A stretch of 64,000 nt of DNA from Artemisia argyi (lineage: Eukaryota > Streptophyta > Magnoliopsida > Asterales > Asteraceae): positions 82,326,060 through 82,390,059 of the forward strand of contig CM060680.1 of assembly GCA_030686995.1 (NCBI GenBank), in the 5' to 3' direction. The notes below the pieces were generated by a model, which was not told where the DNA came from, did not search any database, and saw nothing but the letters and a program-made list of their open reading frames with translations. This document shows positions 56,224-64,000 of the stretch, piece after piece. A program made the position numbers and the translations under genes. Every line of letters starts with the position of its first letter. The stretch's first letter is position 1.

Positions 56224-59200
56224 ATGGCTACTCAGCAAGATATTCATGCAGCCGGTGCGGAAAACCGACCTCCAATGCTTGAAAAAGGTGGATATCTCCC
56301 ATGGACAAGCCGCATGCTTCGTTACATCAAAACAAAGCCTGATGGTAAATTAATGATCAACTCCATTACAAATGGTCCATTCAAGCCAAGACAAGTTCAA
56401 ATTGAAGGCAATCCAAATACAACACCTCATACTCAACCATTCGTGCGTGAACAAACAGAAGCAGATTACACAGAGGAAGACAAGAAGCAGATCGCCGCAG
56501 ATGATATGGCAATGCATTTAATCCAACTTGGATTACCACGCGATATCTTTGCTGCGGTCGACAGTTGTGAAACTGCTTATGCTATGTGGGAACGTGTTAG
56601 AAGGATATGTCATGGAACAGAAATTGGACAACAAGACGTTGAGAACAAACTTCTTACTGAATGGGAGAACTTTACATCCACTAAAGGTGAACAGATTGAA
56701 TCTTACTACACAAGGTTTTGCACTTTGATGAATGAGTTAATCAGAAACAAGTTGACACCTCGAACAATTGCAACAAACATCAAATTCATCAATAACCTTC
56801 CAGAAGAATGGGGTCGTTATGTTACAATTGTCAATCAAACAAAGGATTTACATAAGGTGAATTATGATCAACTCTATGACTTTTTGAAGCAAAACCAAGC
56901 TGAGGCTAATGAAGTAAGGAAAGAAAGATTGGCAAAGAATCATGATCATCTCGCATTAATTGCTACTACACCAACACCGCTACCAGTGAACACACAACAA
57001 CCATCATCATCTTCCACTCACAACTACATGCAACCATCATATATTCAACAACCAACACCGGTCTACCAACAACAGTTCTACCCACAGCAACAACAACATG
57101 TTATTCCACAACAGCAATACCAACAATTCCAAGAACCAGAATTCACTGAAAATGATGAAGCTACTGCAGCATTGACCCAAGCGTTTGCTTTTCTGTCAAA
57201 GGCATTTCAAGGACGCTATTCTACACCAACAAACAACAACCAAAGGATTTCATCGAACACTCGCAATAAGCAGATTGCTCAGCCGAGTTTCAATATGGGC
57301 AACGGAGGCCAAATGGTTGGAGTTTATGGGAATCAGCAAGGATATGCTACTGGAATTAACATGGGGAATCAGAATATGCTGAATGCAGGGAATCAGAATG
57401 CAGCAAATCAGTATGGTCAGTATGCAGGGAATCAGTTGGGTCAGTTTGTTGGAAATCAGAGGGGTCAGAATGTTGGTAATCAGGCAATGGGTTATCAGAA
57501 TAGAAATGTTGCAGCTCCAGTAGTTGGGAATTTAGGAAATGTGAATCAAGGTAATCCGGTAAAGTGTTTCAACTGTCAGGGTGTAGGTCATATGGCAAGG
57601 AACTGTCCTACTAAGCCGAACAAGAAAGATCTAGCGTACTTGCAGAAAGCAGTGATGTTGGCACAAAAGGCAGAGGCAGGATTTCAGTTGAATGCAGAGG
57701 AGAATGATTTTATGGCTCTTATGGATGACATGGAAGATAGAGAGGATATCGATGCGAACTGCATATTCATGGCGAATCTTCAGGAGGCAAAGTATGACAC
57801 AGATTCTGACACACCTCCGGTCTATGACATCAATGCAGTCTCTGAGGTATCAAACTTCAACACATGTCACAATAATGATATATTTGATATGTCTCCTCAT
57901 GAGGAACATCATTTTGAGAAGCAAGCATCCACTTATGATACATACCTGGACACGCCAAGTAGTAGCAATACTCCTTCAGCAATTCCAAATGTGAATCATA
58001 ATGGAGGCTTCGTTTCACAGCATGCTGAGAATGATGAGGAAACACGTGCTTTGTTTGAATCATTATTGAATAATTGTCGTATTGAAATTGAGAATGTGAA
58101 AAAGGTCAATCGCGATGTTAAGGCCGCGAATGTTAAATTGACCGCTGAGCTTGAGAGTTACAAAGAAAACGTTAAAGCTTTTGAATTTCATAACAAAAGA
58201 TTGTCTGAATTAGAAACTGGTTATCAAAATTCCGTTTCAACGGAAAAACAATTGCAACTCAAGTTTGATACACTTGATGTTAATTCTTTCAAGAAGATAA
58301 AAGCTTTAAACGCGGAAATTTCTGATTTACAAAACCAACTTTCTAAACAAAAAACAGCTTATACCAATCTTGAAAAAGAAAGGGATGAGTTGAAAAAGGA
58401 CTTTGCAAAGAAAGAAGACAAACTTTTGGCCGAAATCGTAGAGTCAGAACACATGATTGCTCATTTAGAAGAATTGGTGGTTAAGTCGGGTCAGTCAAGT
58501 CAAACAATGAAAATGATTTCAAATCAAACTAATCCGGTTTACCATACGAAACATAAAGTGGCTCTTGGTAACAACACCCCCAGTAATCTCAAAAAAGCTC
58601 AGCAAGAACATAATGTTTTGTATAATGGCAATATGATTTACACCAAACATGATCCTCCCGTCGTTCGGGATTCTGTGCAAACGATAGAACATGTCGAAGA
58701 GAGCATTACTAAAATGAAACAAAAGGATTTGAAACCCATTGATTACAACAAATTGAACAAACTTTCGGGAATTACTTTTGTTCCACAAAAAGAACCATCT
58801 GTGTTTTCCATAAAACGACCATTCTCAAAAATGTTTTCTAAGAAAGTAATTGTTTCCAAATCTCTTTCAAAAATGGAACAAATTTCTTCTAACAACACTT
58901 TTAATACAAGTGAGGCTAGAGAAATTTTGGATGACGTTAAAAAGAGAATTCAAGAACTTCAAAATATTGTTGCTTCTAAAACTACAATCGATATTAACAA
59001 CTGGCCTTCCAGTTTTCATATTGAGCAGAAAAAAGTTTTTGAAAACGAAATTACTATCCCACTGAATAACATCAGTGCGAGGGTAATCCATTTTGAAAAA
59101 GCTTTCTTAAAAGAAACGGCCGACTTTGTCAAGGACCACAAATCCCTGGTAAACGAAGCTAATGATACTCGTGAAAACATGAATGTTTTGGAAAACCTAA

Positions 59201-60474
59201 ATGATTCTCTCTTCGAAGCTGTTATGACCACTGACATTATGTCCATCATTTTACAAACATACTCTGTTCAAGACGATGAAAGACTGAGAGCTGAGACCTC
59301 CGAAATTGTTTCCAAATATGAAAATGCTCTTATAAAGCTTGAAAAAGAAAATGAGTCATGTTTTAAACAACTTGATCGAAAAAAAGAAGAATGCAAGTAT
59401 GACAAACTGTCGTATGAGCGTGCTTTCAAGAACATAAAAGAGCAAAATGATCTTTTGAGGGCTCAGCTTGAAAGTCAAAAAAGGAAGGGTGAGCAAACTA
59501 AGTTTGCAAAACCATTGACTTCGGAGAAACCAAATGTTTCAAACACGGTTCAAAAACCAAAAATGTCAATTTCACGGTTTGCTCCAAAAGTCGATGAGAA
59601 AAAGGATTTGACAAAACCAGTCACTCCAACACCCTTGCCCAAGAAAAGTGAAAATGTTTAGATTGTTGATAAAGGAAAAGCGGTTGTCGAAACACCAAAA
59701 GTGATAGCACCTGGCCTTTTTAGGATTAGTCCCACTAATGCGTCTGTCTCCACATCTAAGACAAATGCGTGCAAAAATGATAATTCTAAAGAATCTAGGG
59801 ATGCTAAAAAGGACAACAACATAAATCCTAACGCGTGTACGTTACCTTCTACAGGATTAGAAAGCACCTCTAGGAGCAGCAGACTAAAGCCTAGGAGCAA
59901 TACAAGGAACAATAGAGTCTCGCCTGTTTCTAAGAGTAGTTGCAAGAATAAAGCTGAAGAAGTAGAAGAACACCCTAGGAATTTATTGCTTTGTAATAAG
60001 AGACATGTTTCATCTGAATGTAATGTCGAAAGTACTGTTTCTAATGCATGTAATGACTCTGTTTGTTTAATATGCAAGAAATGTTTAATTAATGATGTTC
60101 ATGATGAATGTGTTTCTAAGAATGTGAATGTTACGCCTAAACAGAAGTATGTTCTAAAGGGAACTAGTGCCAGATCCAGATCTATAGAAAGATTAGTTGC
60201 ACGCTTTAGGTCTACCACTATTAATCGTATGCCTAGGAACTACCTTAAGTATTGTATGTGGATTCCGACGGGTAGAGAGTTCACTCTTCAGGATGGAAAA
60301 TTAGAAATAGCTCAAGCTAAACAAGTAGCCACTGTCTATGAGTGTGATTCGGAATTTACTCCTAACCCCATGGAACCAAATTTAAAACGGTTTCCAAATA
60401 CAAACTCTTCTGTTCTTGGCAGGTTATTGAAATATGTCTTTGGCTCGTCGACTCGGGTTGCTCCAAGCACATGA
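56224..60474 (+). pseudogene. gag: Element D Copia-type gag, giant, one in-frame TAG
   Basis: ATG 56224; a single frame of 1417 codons to TGA at 60472, broken only by TAG at 59659-59661. N-terminal 230 residues: Copia gag helical domain (EKGGYLPWTSRM, LRYIKTKPDGK, WENFTSTKGEQIESYYTRF). Then a Gln-rich stretch and Gly/Asn/Gln repeats (GNQ), and a zinc knuckle (CFNCQGVGHMARNC) at about residue 448. After that come some 700 residues of acidic, Lys/Glu-rich coiled coil (for example LEKERDELKKDFAKKED) and a Ser/Asn/Lys-rich tail. This extension is far longer than a usual Copia gag but fits the style of the gags of A and B. The end overlaps the start of the pol frame. Apart from the TAG the frame is clean, so the copy is fairly young. 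Confidence 0.88.
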
Positions 60475-62872
60475 CCGGGAATTTAAAGCTGCTGATCAAT
60501 TTTGTCTGGAAATTCATGGGAACTGTACGCTTTGGAAATGATCATGTAGCAGCTATTCAGGGTTATGGAGATCTTCGGTTTGAGAATTTTTTAATCACTC
60601 GAGTTTACTACGTCGAAGGGTTGGGACACAACTTGTTTTCAGTTGGGCAGTTTTGTGATGCAGATTTAGAAGTTGCATTCAGGAGAAACACGGTTTTTAT
60701 TCGAAATTTGGTTGGTGATGATCTTTTAACTGGTAATCGTGGTACAAACTTGTATGCTATCGACATCAACCAAATGGCTTCTACATCACCAATTTGTGTT
60801 ATGACAAGGGCAACCGAAACTAAGTCCTGGCTGTGGCATAGACGTTTATCCCATCTCAACTTCGACACGATCAACAAGTTAGCCAAAGACAACATCGTCA
60901 CCGGACTACCTAAATTCAAATACACCAAGGATCATCTATGTCCATCATGTGAACAAGGAAAAAGCAAAAGAGCATCATATAAACCCAAAACCGTACCTAG
61001 TTCGGAAGCAAGGTTACACTTGTTGCACATGGACTTATGTGGCCCAATGAGAGTTGAAAGCATTAATGGGAAGAAGTATATTCTTGTTATCATTGATGAT
61101 TATTCAAGATATACATGGGTAAAGTTTTTGAGATCAAAAGACGAAGCACCAAGCATCATCATCACCTTTCTGAAGCGTATTCAAGTTCTACTTCAAGCTC
61201 CAGTAAGGATTGTAAGAACAGATAATGGCACAGAATTCACAAATCAGGAGTTAAGAACCTATTTCGAAGATGTTGGAATCACACACCAAACATCAGTTGT
61301 TAGAACTCCACAGCAGAATAGGGTAGTTGAAAGAAGAAACCGAACTCTTGTGGAAGCTGCTCGCACAATGCTAATTTTTTCTAGTGCACCTCTATTCTTA
61401 TGGGCTGATGCTGTAGCCACTGCTTGTTTTACTCAAAACCGATCCCTAGTACATCCAAGATTCAATAAAACCCCATATGAGCTAGTGAACAACCGGAAAC
61501 CTGACATCTCTTACCTTCACGTGTTTGGCGCTTTGTGCTATCCGACGAATGACAGAGAAGATCTAGGGAAGTTAAAAGCTAAGGGTGATATTGGAATCTT
61601 CATTGGATATTCAGAAAACTCGAGGGCATTCAGGGTGTATAATAGAAGAACGAAAAAGATAATAGAGACGATGAATGTGAAGTTTGACGAGATTTCACAA
61701 ATGGCTTCTGAGAGATACGCTCTAGAACCCGCGCTTAATCCAATGGCTTCTAATCAAAATGGATTAGGACCCGCACCAAACATGCAGACTTCTGGACACA
61801 TCAGTTCAGGACTCGTGCCTCAAGGAGCTCAGTCAACAAACACGGATAAACCTTCAGAACAAGAACTGGAAAACTTCTTCGAGTTAATGTTTGATGAATA
61901 TTATGGTGGAACTTCGAATAATGCATCTCAACAACATTCCACTGCACCCGCTCAAAACCATCAACCACCACCACCATCACAAGATGTATCTACTACAATC
62001 GAAGCTGAAGCACCACCTACATCAACATCATCTACATCTGCTCAAGCAACTCCAGTACTTGAAACTGTTCTACCAAACGTTGATGAGCAAAATCAAAACA
62101 CAAATTTTCAAGAAGAACCAACAAATAATTCAAACAATGATGCGTTAGAACAAGAAGAAATATTTGAAAACCCGTTTGCAACAGACTCTGCTGAATCTTC
62201 TTCAAGGTTACAAGAACCATCTAACACACATTCGTTAAACCTAAGGTACCCTTCTACGTTTCAATGGACAAAATACCATCCGTTAGTACATGTTATTGGT
62301 GATCCTTCAATGCCAGTTCAGACGAGGAGACAACTTGCCACCGATCTCGAATTGTGCATTTACATTTGCTCAATAAGCACCAAAGTACCTAAGAACATTC
62401 GGGAAGCAATGGCAGAAAACCCATGGATTGAAGCGATGCAGGAGGAATTTCTTCAATACCTGTTACATGATAGTTGGGAACTTGTTGAACGACCACTTGA
62501 TAAACGAGTTCTTGATCTCAAGTGGTTGTGGAAGAACAAACTGGATGAGGAAATGACTGTCATTCGCAACAAAGCTCGTCTCGTGGCTAAAGGTTATCCA
62601 CAAGAAGAAGGGATAGATTTTGAGGAATCATTCGAGCCTGTAGCTAGACTTGAAGCAGTCCGGATTTTCTTAGCCTATGCAGCTCACAAAAACATCACAG
62701 TCTATCAGATGGACATTAAGACAGCTTTCTTGAATGGAACTCTGAAAGAAGAAGTGTATGTGAGTCAGCCAGAGGGATTCATCGACAAAGATCATCCAGA
62801 CTACGTCTACAAGCTTAAGAAAGCCATCTATGGTTTAAAACAAGCTCCAAGAGCGTGGTATGACGAACTATC
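60441..62872 (+). pseudogene. pol: Element D Copia pol: protease end, integrase, truncated RT
   Basis: The frame lies -1 relative to gag; the first recognisable motif is the Copia protease active site [13 protein letters not shown] at 60441-60479, overlapping the gag end. From the Met at 60471: gag-pre-integrase HHCC (His123, His128, Cys157, Cys160 in WHRRLSHLN and CPSCEQGK), integrase core with Asp188 (LHMDLCGP), Asp251 (RTDNGTEF) and Glu287 ([10 protein letters not shown]), spacing D-35-E as expected. Next come a Pro/Gln/Ser linker and RT ([39 protein letters not shown], the [14 protein letters not shown] motif). The homology stops there, before the catalytic two-aspartate box and RNase H, because another element begins at 62873. 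The last residues of the ORF are LTR sequence. Confidence 0.9.
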
Positions 62873-64000
62873 TATCACACCCCCAAAGTCGGGTCCAGCG
62901 GAAGCATACATGTAGCTGGGGTGTAACTCAATTGGTATTACAACACAGGTTCAAAACTGGTTTTCAGTTTCAGTCATTTAGAATAAAATAGCTTAATCAA
63001 AAATGTTGAATTTATATTTTTAAAAGTAGTGCGGAAATAGGCCCTTAAATAGTTTCAAACGGTCCCCATATAAATAATCAGAGTCTTCTATGATCATGCC
63101 ATGCCCTGCCAAAACCTCCTGTGGCGTGCCATAACTTAATACCTGAAAATACATGCTAAAGTGTCAACACGAGGTTGGTGAGTTCATAGAGTTTAGAGAA
63201 CAAGTAGGTATGGTAAAACATTTGGAGAGAAGAATTTCCCAGTAAAATCATCGTAAATCCGAAATAAAGTTGATGCAAAGGCATCGTAATTCAGTAATAA
63301 GAAATCAGTAATAAGAAATCCGTAATAAGAAATCAGTAATTAAGAAATCAGTAATAAGAAATCCGTAATAAGAAATCAATAATTAAGAAATCAGTAATAA
63401 GGTTTATAAAAACCATCAGTATCTAACTTTAATCGTATGTACAATAGCCCAAGTATAAAGTAAAGTAATAAGTTTTTCAGTCATAGAACTACATTGTCTC
63501 TTAAGCTCATGAAACCGAAGCTAGACGTTACTTGGCCCCAAATGAGTGTTTACCAGACACTCTAATAATAAAGACATGAAATGAATCTGTAATACTGTTG
63601 GAGCAACCCAAACACAGATGGAGGAGTCACCCTCAATAGATCTATTCACTCACTCTCGCTTGGAACTTAATTAACGGTCCATGATAATAAAGGGGACTTG
63701 TCAAGACGTGGTAATAAGGAAACTTAAGCAATGTAAGGAATTTAATACTTTGGCATTGTACAAAAAATAATTAAAGCAGTGTATTCTCCTTCAGAAGTAA
63801 TTCAAATCGTATAAAAGTATAAAGCAAGTATATAAGCATGTATCTCCCCCAAAGAGTTTATAAAGAAATTAAACAAGTAAAAGTGGGGCTATGACTCACC
63901 TGGAGCGATAGCTACGATGACAAGAATGGATACACTGAAATGAGGCACGATCTCTAACCGCAACCTAATATGAGTAATAACGATCTACCTTAGATCATGA
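62873..64000 (-). mobile_element. Tekay-type LTR (minus strand), family of the 18201-27292 element, runs off window
   Basis: The reverse complement matches the right end of the LTR at 18201-21342: GGGTCCAGCGGAAGC, CTGGGGTG(T/C)AACTCAATTGGTAT, and CCTGAAAATACATGCTAAA followed by GGTGAGTTCATAGA. The edge reads TATCACACC rather than TGTCACACC, one base off the canonical end. Divergence is clear, so this is an older insertion than 18201-27292. No ORF. Confidence 0.82.
63290..63402. repeat. 13-bp minisatellite (AGTAATAAGAAATC)
   Basis: About eight imperfect copies with alternating CAGTAA/CCGTAA and an occasional extra T. It occupies the same part of the LTR as the TTGTTTACCGAAAATAC minisatellite of the 18201-27292 element. 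Confidence 0.85.

Larger units (their letters stand above)
54680..62872 (+). mobile_element. Element D: Copia retrotransposon, 3' truncated
   Basis: 5' LTR 54680-55087, leader with motif array, very long gag (56224-60474, one stop), and pol with integrase and the first part of RT. The element ends abruptly at about 62872 within RT, where a minus-strand Tekay-type LTR begins; the remainder may continue beyond the window. It is inserted in an Athila LTR. Confidence 0.88.

Overview
This window is plant nuclear DNA made almost entirely of nested LTR retrotransposons. I found no convincing host gene, tRNA, rRNA or CRISPR array. The base composition is AT-rich, and LTR elements of several lineages (Ty3/Gypsy Tekay/Del chromovirus, Ty3/Gypsy Athila, Ty1/Copia) sit inside one another. 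The accessory open reading frames resemble families I associate with very large, repeat-rich daisy-family genomes (Asteraceae, probably tribe Anthemideae: Tanacetum, Artemisia or Chrysanthemum). That assignment is inference from protein style; I could not search a database.

Layout, left to right. (1) 1-~7.1 kb: element A, minus strand, with a Copia-type gag (5851-4032), no pol, and an accessory ORF (1437-238); its 5' LTR starts at 5920. (2) 7.85-18.15 kb: a decayed Tekay chromovirus, plus strand, with a full set of domains but many stops, a broken reverse transcriptase, and a hAT-type MITE at 10022-10648. (3) 18201-27292: a young non-autonomous Tekay-type derivative with two 3.1-kb LTRs that look nearly identical and a 5-bp target duplication. 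It is inserted in the 5' LTR of (4), an Athila element ending at 34214 that keeps gag and protease but has lost RT, RNase H and the integrase core. (5) 35.07-35.92 kb: an inverted Athila LTR remnant. (6) 35921-45191: a Copia LTR split by element B. (7) 36320-44833: element B, minus strand, a structurally complete Copia-derived element with 488/489-bp LTRs, TSD CCTAG, gag, no pol, a long accessory ORF and a separate ORF on the opposite strand. (8) 45.77-49.76 kb: 3' end of a minus-strand Tekay element. It is cut by (9) element C (49765-~53515), a relative of B by its accessory ORF. Element C is cut by (10) an Athila LTR (53516-54679), which is cut by (11) element D (54680-62872), a plus-strand Copia element with very large gag and pol. 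Element D is cut inside RT by (12) another minus-strand Tekay-type LTR that runs off the window.

How the parts relate. Elements A and B, and probably C, lack pol, so they would need reverse transcriptase and integrase in trans, plausibly from Copia elements such as D. The derivative at 18201-27292 would need a Tekay partner. Most premature stops are TAG or TAA where glutamine or tryptophan is expected, which fits long-term cytosine methylation and deamination.

The most interesting signal is not a gene. Several element families carry their own dense array of a short motif, placed in the U3 promoter, in the leader, or threaded through coding sequence. Element B has CAGTGG(T/A)AA, mostly every 21 bp, about 29 copies including variants, in LTR, UTR, gag and accessory ORF. 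Element D has the palindrome TTACGC(G/A)TAA about every 19 bp in its leader. Athila has TGACGGCGTCA just upstream of TATA. Element A has GC-rich palindromes upstream of TATA and between its genes. Element C has a CAG(T/C)A array at about 20 bp. Such element-specific arrays recall the short repeated targets of the VANC anti-silencing proteins of VANDAL DNA transposons. A comparable targeting or anti-silencing system in LTR retrotransposons is the hypothesis I would test first.
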